DNA from: Actinomycetes bacterium
Lineage (GTDB): Bacteria > Actinomycetota > Acidimicrobiia > Acidimicrobiales > Acidimicrobiaceae
Reading direction: 5' to 3'
NCBI GenBank assembly: GCA_021819025.1
Contig: JAKASN010000156.1
Location: forward strand, 1 to 5,603
Length of the DNA: 5,603 nt
Part shown: in pieces, positions 1-5,220 of the stretch
How the letters are laid out: each line of letters opens with the position of its first letter
Position numbering within the stretch: position 1 is the first letter of the stretch
Translations under genes and position numbers: made by a program
Notes under the pieces: generated by a model
Database searches by the model: none
What the model was told of the DNA's origin: nothing
The model's input: only the letters and a program-made list of their open reading frames with translations

Positions 1-1
1 A

Positions 2-388
2 TGGAGCCTCAACAAAGTTGTCGCCTCCGACGAAATCGTGGCCGCTATCGCAGCGGAATTTCCCGTCGAGGAGGTTCCCCACGGTTCCGAGCCAGCTTCG
101 CGATACCGCTATCTTGACGGAAAAGGTGAATTCGGGGTGATTCCAACCGTGACCAAGCCTTTCTGTGCCAGTTGCGACCGGGTGCGGATTACCGCCGAGG
201 GTCAGTTCCGCACCTGTCTGTTCTCAGTAGATGAGTTTGACCTGCGCAAGATCATGAGGAGCGGCGGCTCGGATCTCGAGTTGCGTAGCGAAATCGAACG
301 CGCGGTGGGCTTGAAATGGGCTGGACACCAGATTGGCAACGTCAACTTCCTCCGGCCGGCACGCTCGATGAGCCAAATCGGGGGCTGA
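2..388 (+). CDS. moaA: GTP 3',8-cyclase MoaA, C-terminal part (5' end outside window)
   Basis: MoaA is a cytoplasmic radical-SAM enzyme that, with MoaC, converts GTP to cyclic pyranopterin monophosphate, the first step of molybdenum cofactor synthesis. Only the last 128 codons are present; the frame is open from base 2 and the start and N-terminal SAM-binding cluster lie upstream. The fragment contains the second iron-sulfur site typical of MoaA: a C-x2-C-x13-C pattern with cysteine codons at 164, 173 and 215. Between the second and third cysteines is the R-x-R-x-T motif (RVRIT) that contacts GTP in known structures. The protein ends in Gly-Gly, as MoaA proteins do; that tail is needed for activity in characterised homologues. 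Nothing appears broken. It lies 66 bp upstream of moaC on the same strand, so the two probably share a transcript. Confidence 0.96.
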   Translation, partial: WSLNKVVASDEIVAAIAAEFPVEEVPHGSEPASRYRYLDGKGEFGVIPTVTKPFCASCDRVRITAEGQFRTCLFSVDEFDLRKIMRSGGSDLELRSEIERAVGLKWAGHQIGNVNFLRPARSMSQIGG

Positions 389-454
389 TTCTCAGAGCTA
401 GAATCATCTGCTTCTCGTGCACGCGGTCGTCAATCTGATCTAGGCTCTTATCCC

Positions 455-961
455 ATGACAGATTCCGGACTAACCCATCTTGATCCGCTTGGCCGGGCAC
501 GCATGGTAGACGTGACTCCCAAAGATCCCACCCACCGGCGGGCAGTGGCGAGATGCAAAGTTAACATGCTTCCCGAGACCACCGCAAAGGTGGCAACAAA
601 CGCCATCAACAAGGGGGACGTGCTCGGAGCAGCCAGAATTGCCGGGATACAGGCAGCAAAGCGTACCTCGGATCTCATTCCCCTATGTCACCCTCTGCTA
701 GTGGGTGCAGTATACGTGAACTTCCTTCTTGGCGATGACTATGTCGAGGTGGAAGCTCAGGTGGAAACGGTGGATCGCACCGGGGTTGAGATGGAAGCAA
801 TGACAGCGTGCTCGGTCGCAGCACTGACCATCTATGACATGTGTAAGTCGGTCGACCGTTCCATGGTGATCGGCGATCTGGCGCTGTGGGAAAAAGTTGG
901 CGGACGTTCCGGAATGTGGAAAAGACCGGGACGTGATGAGCTTGCAGATCCGATCTTTTAG
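455..961 (+). CDS. moaC: Cyclic pyranopterin monophosphate synthase MoaC
   Basis: MoaC converts the MoaA product, 3',8-cyclo-GTP, into cyclic pyranopterin monophosphate in the cytoplasm; known MoaC proteins are hexamers. The 168-residue protein is of normal family length and begins with the usual THLD...G.ARMVDV segment (residues 7-20). The catalytic positions known from E. coli are all visible: Lys53 in NKGDVL, His79 in LCHPL, Glu112 and Glu114 in GVEMEA, and Asp128 and Lys131 in YDMCK. The C-terminal K-x-GG-x-SG motif is at 147-153. The ATG at 455 fits the family N-terminus, but no convincing Shine-Dalgarno sequence precedes it (the bases before it are TAGGCTCTTATCCC). Translation may depend on moaA readthrough or a weak site. 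A GlpR-like gene follows after about 125 bp. Confidence 0.97.
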   Translation: MTDSGLTHLDPLGRARMVDVTPKDPTHRRAVARCKVNMLPETTAKVATNAINKGDVLGAARIAGIQAAKRTSDLIPLCHPLLVGAVYVNFLLGDDYVEVEAQVETVDRTGVEMEAMTACSVAALTIYDMCKSVDRSMVIGDLALWEKVGGRSGMWKRPGRDELADPIF

Positions 962-1035
962 GCTCTGAGGGATAATCTCGCGCACTTGAGCATGAAAACT
1001 TGCCCAATTTGAAAAAAACATCACAACAACCGCGT

Positions 1036-1053
1036 AATTACACTAGTGTAATT
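1036..1053. promoter_or_regulatory. Perfect 18-bp palindrome before glpR, candidate operator
   Basis: AATTACACTAGTGTAATT is identical to its own reverse complement. It lies in the moaC–glpR gap, 11 bases before the first glpR ribosome binding site. It is AT-rich and has no T-run after it, so it does not look like a terminator. Its symmetry and position suggest a dimeric repressor or activator site. I cannot match it with certainty to a named regulator, and I see no confident -35/-10 pair around it. Confidence 0.55.
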
Positions 1054-1063
1054 CCCTAGAGAC

Positions 1064-1084
1064 AAGAGGTCTTCCTTGAGGTGG
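1064..1084 (+). promoter_or_regulatory. Two alternative ribosome binding sites for glpR
   Basis: AAGAGGT at 1064-1070 sits 6 bases (after its GG) before an in-frame TTG at 1076. GAGGTGG at 1078-1084 sits at a good distance before the in-frame ATG at 1088. Both could work; I chose the ATG because it is the stronger codon and gives a family-like N-terminus entering the first membrane helix. Confidence 0.5.
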
Positions 1085-1087
1085 TAC

Positions 1088-1702
1088 ATGTCGCTGACAT
1101 TGGTACTAACGGCTTGGGCGCTAGTACTTCTCATTCCGGCAGTCATCAAGATGCGCAACCGAGGCATCCATACTTCAGTCTCAAAATTTCATGACCAGTT
1201 GATAGTGCTTGGCAGAACCTCCACCGTCAGTGGCCACAGTGCAGAAGTCCACACGACGCAAACCTATCTATTTGCGCATTCATCCACTTCCAGAGTCCAA
1301 ACTCGCGGATTCGTGGCTCCCAACGCAAATACTGTCATGGCGGGGTCTCCCGCGGAGATGCGACGGTTCCGCCAAACTGAGCTACGGCAACGCCGCACCA
1401 TGATCGTCTTCTCGCTACTGGTATTGTTCTTGGTCTCAGCCTTGGTGATGGTGCTGGCCCTTTCTCTCTTCACCGCAGTTCTGGCGATGTCATCACTGAT
1501 CATGCTTGCTCTTTATATGGGCATGCTCATCAGAATTCGCAATACCGCGGTTCTTCGTGCGCAATACCGGGCTAGGGCTGAAAGCGCTGCCTTCGAGTAC
1601 CAGTCAGCGTTGGCCCCCGAGGAACCCCGAGCCTCGCTCACACGAGGGAAATCTTCGCCTATTCGAATTGCAAAGACATACGACGTGGCGCGGGCCAACT
1701 AG
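1088..1702 (+). CDS. glpR: GlpR-like membrane receptor for gephyrin-like Glp
   Basis: This is a 204-residue membrane protein (208 from the TTG at 1076). Counting from the TTG, one helix is at about 6-25 (LTAWALVLLIPAVIK). A soluble Ser/Thr-rich stretch follows at 26-105, then an Arg-rich patch (RRFRQTELRQRR) directly before two more helices at about 109-129 and 131-152, and a basic tail. This layout, with W..VLLIP followed by a basic residue in helix 1 and a SVSKFHDQLIVLGR-type segment after it, matches actinobacterial GlpR. In Corynebacterium, GlpR anchors the MoeA/gephyrin-like protein Glp and connects it to the cell-division machinery. The neighbourhood supports this: from memory, glpR lies near glp and moaC in actinobacteria. 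No glp or rimJ gene is visible here. The assignment rests on layout and context, not an alignment; an uncharacterised membrane protein is the alternative. Confidence 0.75.
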   Translation: MSLTLVLTAWALVLLIPAVIKMRNRGIHTSVSKFHDQLIVLGRTSTVSGHSAEVHTTQTYLFAHSSTSRVQTRGFVAPNANTVMAGSPAEMRRFRQTELRQRRTMIVFSLLVLFLVSALVMVLALSLFTAVLAMSSLIMLALYMGMLIRIRNTAVLRAQYRARAESAAFEYQSALAPEEPRASLTRGKSSPIRIAKTYDVARAN

Positions 1703-1722
1703 AGTTATCTTTTGCCGTGCGC

Positions 1723-1798
1723 GGGGGTGTAGCTCAGTTGGTAGAGCGCTACGTTCGCATCGTAGAAGTCGGCGGTTCGAGTCCGCTCACCTCCACCA
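1723..1798 (+). tRNA. tRNA-Ala(CGC)
   Basis: A complete 76-base cloverleaf with encoded CCA. The acceptor GGGGGTG pairs with CACCTCC and includes a G3:U70 wobble, the identity element of alanine tRNAs. The D stem is GCTC/GAGC, the anticodon stem CTACG/CGTAG with loop TTCGCAT (anticodon CGC, reading GCG), the variable loop AAGTC, and the T arm GGCGG-TTCGAGT-CCGCT. The discriminator is A. It starts 20 bp after the glpR stop codon, and no separate promoter is evident in that gap, so it may be processed from a glpR transcript or use a promoter inside glpR. Confidence 0.97.
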
Positions 1799-1856
1799 AA
1801 GTATCCGTCTGAGAACCCTGCGCCTTCTCGGTGCCCTCGGTTCCAGCCTCAGGCCC

Positions 1857-1890
1857 TCCCTCCGGAGTATCCGGATGGGCAGTTTTCTTT
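1857..1890 (+). terminator. Probable intrinsic terminator after tRNA-Ala
   Basis: TCCGGA (1861-1866) and TCCGGA (1870-1875) pair around a GTA loop. After one mismatch, three further pairs extend the stem (1857-1859 with 1877-1879, one of them G-U). A T-rich run, TTTTCTTT, follows at 1883-1890. The position, about 60 bp past the tRNA 3' end, fits termination of the glpR/tRNA transcript. Confidence 0.55.
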
Positions 1891-2003
1891 ATGTCAAGCG
1901 TGTGATGAACACTCGCTGGCCCTAGCTTTCAAGGGAGTTGTCGCTGCTCTTTAGTTGCTCTGTGACAAAGCCCCCAGCTTTGACGTCCGTTAACACGCGG
2001 AAT

Positions 2004-2033
2004 GTATCAACTGACAGGAACGTAGCAACTGAC
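2004..2033. repeat. Short direct repeat, two 12-mers 18 bp apart
   Basis: GTATCAACTGAC at 2004-2015 and GTAGCAACTGAC at 2022-2033 differ at one base and are spaced 18 bp start to start. Two copies could be a regulator site pair or chance. Confidence 0.35.
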
Positions 2034-2275
2034 TTTGGACGACCTTCAAGCCAGTTCAAAGGTTTATAGGTAGTGAGGCGGGCTTGCCAGTCTGAACAAC
2101 GCACACCCGAGGGAACACCCACAGTCGAAGTGGACCAACAATTGGGGAACCCTCAACATCTCCATGACTTTAAGAACCAGAGATTCGATCCTCCGCTAGA
2201 CACTACTCACGGCATATGACATGGACTTTAGGTGTGCCAGCTGATCAGGTGGTGAGTACACAAGGAATCTTACGC

Positions 2276-2307
2276 CACTTTCATCGCACATTTAGGCAGC
2301 GAAAGTG
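2276..2307. repeat. Inverted repeat with 7-bp arms
   Basis: CACTTTC (2276-2282) and GAAAGTG (2301-2307) are exact reverse complements around an 18-base loop. It lies 10 bases before a longer hairpin at 2318-2352. Confidence 0.4.
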
Positions 2308-2317
2308 CCCCTCTCGT

Positions 2318-2352
2318 GGGTGGCGTCGAGATGCAACTTGATCTCGCCACCC
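2318..2352. repeat. Hairpin with 12 paired bases and a 3-base bulge
   Basis: GGGTGG (2318-2323) pairs with CCACCC (2347-2352) and CGAGAT (2327-2332) pairs with ATCTCG (2341-2346). A three-base bulge (2324-2326) lies on one side, and the loop is the 8 bases at 2333-2340. There is no T-run on either side, so a simple intrinsic terminator is unlikely. It lies about 235 bases downstream of the minus-strand gene ending at 2588. Confidence 0.5.
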
Positions 2353-2587
2353 CCGCTGCAAATGCCTTGGATTCTGAGGTAGATATTGGGCGAATCCGCG
2401 ATCCCACCTCTTTGCCCTCGAGACTCCACTACCGGGGACTGAAATGCCTACTGGCGTCGTCGATCGACACCCTGAGACAAAGGTCATGGCGAACAGCACT
2501 AAAACTGTCGACACGATGCGCCGGGTTTACATGGGTTCATCGCCAATTTCCGCAGTCTCTGACACGCTCGCGGCACCCCATAGGCAG

Positions 2588-2893
2588 CTATTCCCGGGTA
2601 AGAGAAATGCCGAGGTCTGGCTTCAGTGCAGAAGCCACCCAGCGCGGCCACATCATCGCTCCGTGACATCGGAAGGAGACGACGCTCTCGTTGCGCACGT
2701 CGAATGAATGCGGCCGGCTCCGATACCGACCCCTTCGGAGCGCCAGGGTATGGTGTCCGGGTTCGATCGAGATCTCCTTTGCCTCATGCGGCTCGATCGA
2801 TCCGACACCTACGCCGTCGATGTCGATCTCGAAGGTCCCACGACGAAGCTCGATACCGACGCCTTCTCGGGTCAGCTTAAGAGTTGCTGACAA
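2588..2893 (-). CDS. Conserved actinobacterial hypothetical, small β-rich domain
   Basis: This is a 101-residue protein read from a TTG at 2893 to a TAG at 2588. The sequence looks like one compact β-sandwich domain. It opens LKLTREG with an FEIDIDGVGVGSI strand pair (21-33), then an EPGHHTLALRRGRYRSRP segment (44-61), SFDV (63-66), FRCHGA (74-79) and a WP..VAS..KPDL.I.L ending (82-98). I recognise this pattern as a conserved family of roughly 100-residue actinobacterial proteins of unknown function; the fold resembles PEGA-like modules. No signal peptide or membrane helix is visible, so it is probably cytoplasmic. The frame stays open upstream to 3223, but those extra 110 codons look non-coding, and GGAAAGGA stands 8 bases before the TTG. 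It is isolated and opposite in direction to its neighbours. Confidence 0.75.
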   Translation of the reverse strand: MSATLKLTREGVGIELRRGTFEIDIDGVGVGSIEPHEAKEISIEPGHHTLALRRGRYRSRPHSFDVRNESVVSFRCHGAMMWPRWVASALKPDLGISLTRE

Positions 2894-2901
2894 CGCTTTA
2901 G

Positions 2902-2909
2902 TCCTTTCC
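2902..2909 (-). promoter_or_regulatory. Ribosome binding site that fixes the TTG start at 2893
   Basis: On the minus strand GGAAAGGA occupies 2909-2902 with 8 bases to the TTG. This marks the short 101-codon form as the likely protein, since the upstream open frame does not resemble any domain. Confidence 0.6.
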
Positions 2910-3060
2910 GTGTGCGCTCCTTTGGGGGCAGTTTCTTTCGTCGCCGGGAGAATTGGATCCTTCAACGGCGCGTACCCGTGCCGAGCTACTCTCGGTCGAA
3001 CACGGTTGCCACGAGACGTAATGCCCTTGGCGTCAATGTATATCATCTGGAATGCGAGCG

Positions 3061-3078
3061 CCAGCCCACTTGGGCAGG
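3061..3078. repeat. Short hairpin
   Basis: GCCC (3064-3067) and GGGC (3072-3075) pair around ACTT. After an A-A mismatch, CC (3061-3062) pairs with GG (3077-3078). It lies 21 bases before the large hairpin at 3100. Confidence 0.4.
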
Positions 3079-3099
3079 CGGGAACCAGTCCAGTACAAG

Positions 3100-3147
3100 T
3101 CGGCAACTCGGGCGCGGATCGATTCGACGACGTGCCCGAGTTGCCGA
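3100..3147. repeat. Long hairpin, 17-bp stem with one G-U pair
   Basis: TCGGCAACTCGGGCGCG (3100-3116) pairs with CGTGCCCGAGTTGCCGA (3131-3147) around a 14-base loop. The outer 14 pairs are perfect and one inner pair is G-U. No T-run follows on either strand. A stem this long is unlikely by chance in about 600 bases. It could be part of a structured RNA, a repetitive extragenic palindrome, or a small mobile-element relic. Confidence 0.75.
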
Positions 3148-3194
3148 ACACTAGCGCGTCTTGCCTTTGTCCAACCTTGCACCTTCGACTCGCC

Positions 3195-3218
3195 AGAACG
3201 GAGCCCCGTTTTCGTTCT
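3195..3218 (+). terminator. Possible weak intrinsic terminator
   Basis: AGAACGG (3195-3201) pairs with CCGTTTT (3206-3212) around AGCC, with one G-U pair, and CGTTCT follows. The T residues are partly within the stem, so termination would be weak. No plus-strand gene precedes it, which makes it meaningful only if an unannotated transcript ends here. Confidence 0.3.
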
Positions 3219-3456
3219 ACCAACCGCCCTCACCTTTACTAGGGAACTGTAGATCCCAAAACCGAGACAAGCCTCGACACCTGGGCGCAGCAGTACCACA
3301 TCCCCACACCGCGAGGCCACCGTCAAATCGCGCCCATACGCGCAAGGCTGCAGACGCCAGATCGACACGGCAGATGGCAAATTGCCTTGGCGAGTGGTTA
3401 GTGGGGAGAGATCCGTTAGGCTTTCGTCCTCTCGGCTTCATTGCCCGCGCCCGACG

Positions 3457-3469
3457 CACTACGGTAGTG
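3457..3469. promoter_or_regulatory. Inverted repeat before sulP, candidate operator
   Basis: CACTAC (3457-3462) and GTAGTG (3464-3469) are exact reverse complements with one central base. The repeat ends 12 bases before the GGAGGT ribosome binding site of sulP, a usual position for a repressor site near a transcription start. The half-site CACTA/TAGTG also occurs in the palindrome before glpR, with different spacing. Confidence 0.4.
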
Positions 3470-3481
3470 GGAAAGCTCCCT

Positions 3482-3487
3482 GGAGGT
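3482..3487 (+). promoter_or_regulatory. Ribosome binding site of sulP
   Basis: GGAGGT is 11 bases before the ATG at 3499, somewhat long spacing, with a second ATG directly after. An in-frame TAG at 3487-3489 rules out any earlier start. Confidence 0.6.
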
Positions 3488-3498
3488 AGCGTCGAGCC

Positions 3499-5220
3499 AT
3501 GATGAGCCAAGCAGCAAGAGATCGCCTCAAGCGGTTCAATCCCGGCGACGCATTCTTTGGCTATCGCCGTCGCTTCATTCCCGGGGATCTCACCGCGGCG
3601 GCTACTCTATTGGCCATCGCGATCCCCGAGCAAATCGCCACTTCGAAATTGGCAGGCATGCCTCCGCGAGCCGGACTCTATGCATTCATCGCCGGATCCA
3701 TCGCAATTGCCATCTTCGGCTCTACTAGGCAAATGTCGGTCGGATCCGATTCGACTATCGCGCCGATATTTGCCGCCACCATATCCACCATCGCGATAAC
3801 AGGCACTCTGGAGTACCAGCACTTGGTAAGTTTTGTAGCGCTTGCCACGGGCATCCTGGTGCTGCTAGCTGGAGGTCTCGGTCTCGGCTGGGTTGCCGAC
3901 TTGATGTCGATACCCATGGTGGATGGGATCCTCGCAGGTATCGCTCTCGAGATCACCGTCGGACAGCTTCCCCTAGTGCTGGGAATTGCCAAGGGCGGGA
4001 CCACCACCATCAGCAAACTGGCGCACCTCGTCACCTCGCTCTCAGCGAGCAACTTGGCGACCCTTGCCGTAGCTGTCACCGCGCTGATACTCGTGGTTGG
4101 ACTTGAACGCTTGAACCGGAAAATTCCCGGTCCCCTCGTGGCGGTGGTTGTGACGGCAGCGATGGTGCCAATGTTCTCGCTCACCCACCATCACGTGGCG
4201 ATACTGGGGCGCCTCACCGGTGGCCTGCCGAGCTTCGCCCTTCCTGCCCTTAACCCCGAAAGCCTGCAAAGTCTACTCTCCACCGCCTTGACGGTGGCGT
4301 TTGTGACCCTGGTACAAACTACCGCGACGGCAAGATTTATCTCCGCACAAAGCAGCGTCGACTCCTCAATCGACAATGACCTAGTGGGAGTGGGGATCGG
4401 GAGTATTCTCGCTTCTTTTTTGGGTAGCTTCGCAGTCGATGCAAGTCCACCTCGTTCGGCGATCGTGCTATCTTCGGGGGGAAAGTCGCAGTTGCCGAGC
4501 CTCGCCGCTGCTCTGGTGATGATTCCCGGCGTCCTTGTCGCGCTTCCGCTGCTCATGGACCTCCCCGAAGCGACGCTGGGCGCGATACTGCTCATCATCG
4601 CCTCACGCCTGGTACGCATAGCAGAATTCAAGGAGATCTACAAATATGCCAAGATCGAGGCACTTCTTGGCGGAGTTGCTTTCATCTCGATTGTGATCCT
4701 GGGCATTGAAGCTGGCGTGGTCACTTCCATCGTCATCTCGCTCGCCTATCGCACCAGAATGATTGCGCGCCCCCACGACCGCATCCTCGGGCGGGAGATC
4801 GGAACTGACCATTGGGTCGACCCGGCCACTGCCAAGACCGAATCCATCGATGGCATCATGGTCTATCTCGTCGAAGCGCCAATGTGGTTTGGCAACGCAC
4901 AGTACATCTGCCGCCGACTCGCCAAGCTCGTCGCCGAACAATCCAAGCCAGTTCGCGCACTGGTCATCGATGCGGCCGGAATTCCCGACATCGACTACAC
5001 AGCGATAAGATCGTTTCGTCTGCTTCGTCTCGAGCTCCAGCACCAGGACATCGAGCTGCTTTGGGCACGCCCCATCGGTCCCCTCGCAGCACAGCTTCAA
5101 GCCGCCACTGCTCGCACTACCGGCTCGTCGGCGAAGTCCTTTGCCAACGTCGCAGATGCGGTTACCTACGCACTAAACAACCTCATCGCACCCGGGACAG
5201 ATGAAAGCAAAGAATCGTGA
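3499..5220 (+). CDS. SulP-family inorganic anion transporter with STAS domain
   Basis: A 573-residue inner-membrane protein of normal SulP length. SulP (SLC26) carriers move sulfate, bicarbonate or other anions; the substrate here cannot be read from sequence. Family marks in order are GDLTA (29-33), the first-helix motif IPEQIATSKLAGMPP..GLYA (42-62), and GSTRQMSVGSDST (74-86). Next come the helix-8 region VTLVQTTATARF (269-280), DNDLVGVGIGSILASFLGSF (292-311), and PPRSAIV (317-323) where many relatives have SRTA. About a dozen hydrophobic segments run to residue 417. A cytoplasmic STAS domain follows (about 450-562), with the VIDAAGIPDIDYTAI core at 489-503. Helix 8 has Gln273 where, from memory, many relatives carry Glu. 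The gene overlaps the next one by 20 bases. The nearby moaA/moaC genes suggest nothing firm about substrate. Confidence 0.95.
   Translation: MMSQAARDRLKRFNPGDAFFGYRRRFIPGDLTAAATLLAIAIPEQIATSKLAGMPPRAGLYAFIAGSIAIAIFGSTRQMSVGSDSTIAPIFAATISTIAITGTLEYQHLVSFVALATGILVLLAGGLGLGWVADLMSIPMVDGILAGIALEITVGQLPLVLGIAKGGTTTISKLAHLVTSLSASNLATLAVAVTALILVVGLERLNRKIPGPLVAVVVTAAMVPMFSLTHHHVAILGRLTGGLPSFALPALNPESLQSLLSTALTVAFVTLVQTTATARFISAQSSVDSSIDNDLVGVGIGSILASFLGSFAVDASPPRSAIVLSSGGKSQLPSLAAALVMIPGVLVALPLLMDLPEATLGAILLIIASRLVRIAEFKEIYKYAKIEALLGGVAFISIVILGIEAGVVTSIVISLAYRTRMIARPHDRILGREIGTDHWVDPATAKTESIDGIMVYLVEAPMWFGNAQYICRRLAKLVAEQSKPVRALVIDAAGIPDIDYTAIRSFRLLRLELQHQDIELLWARPIGPLAAQLQAATARTTGSSAKSFANVADAVTYALNNLIAPGTDESKES

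Larger units (their letters stand above)
1891..2587. other. Gene-less interval with weak structural elements
   Basis: No reading frame here has both a credible start and a family-like protein. A hand count gives 57 G+C in the 120 bases 2161-2280, below the neighbouring genes (34 of 60 at 4081-4140 in sulP). It holds a near-perfect direct repeat (2004-2015 and 2022-2033), an imperfect 16-bp palindrome centred on CTGATCAG (2237-2252), and two consecutive hairpins (2276-2307 and 2318-2352). It may be decayed sequence or carry an unrecognised RNA. Confidence 0.5.
2894..3498. other. Intergenic region with a hairpin cluster, before sulP
   Basis: About 600 bases separate the divergent minus-strand small gene and sulP. 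Both regulatory regions must lie here, yet no -35/-10 pair is convincing. Open frames in it give compositionally odd proteins without recognisable domains. It holds hairpins at 3061-3078, 3100-3147 and 3195-3212, a small GGCAA-A-TTGCC palindrome at 3376-3386 and an inverted repeat at 3457-3469. Confidence 0.55.

Noticed and set aside
1922..2122. Minus-strand 66-codon ORF
   Set aside because: GTG start without a ribosome binding site, no family resemblance; the internal similarity comes from the short direct repeat at 2004-2033.
2180..2205. tRNA-like T-loop (GATTCGATC)
   Set aside because: No flanking cloverleaf arms could be built on either strand.
2281..2514. Minus-strand ORF starting with a lipoprotein-like signal (hydrophobic stretch then VSGC)
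   Set aside because: No basic residue before the hydrophobic part, no clear ribosome binding site, and the remainder looks like random translation; the lipobox match is probably chance.
3100..3147. Integron attC site
   Set aside because: The stem ends do not carry RYYYAAC/GTTRRRY core sites in the right place, the stem is too perfect, and no integrase or cassette array is present.
2894..3223. Upstream open extension of the minus-strand small gene (would make a 211-residue protein)
   Set aside because: The extra 110 residues have no recognisable domain, contain the 17-bp hairpin, and a good ribosome binding site precedes the internal TTG at 2893.
2691..3242. Plus-strand 183-codon ORF
   Set aside because: It is antisense to the better-supported minus-strand gene, has no domain, and its composition is that of a shadow frame.
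3238..3290. Possible ykkC-type riboswitch before sulP (CTAGGG followed by ACCGAGA)
   Set aside because: The highly conserved downstream ykkC blocks, including the GGGATAAAAGCCC-type segment, are not present, and the structure does not form.
1799..3498. Integrated element with an att duplication of the tRNA-Ala 3' end
   Set aside because: No second copy of the tRNA 3' sequence and no integrase or recombinase gene was found in the window.
3033..3510. Two minus-strand ORFs (3033-3380 and 3217-3510)
   Set aside because: They overlap each other and the hairpin cluster, have odd composition and no recognisable motif; the second runs into the start of sulP.
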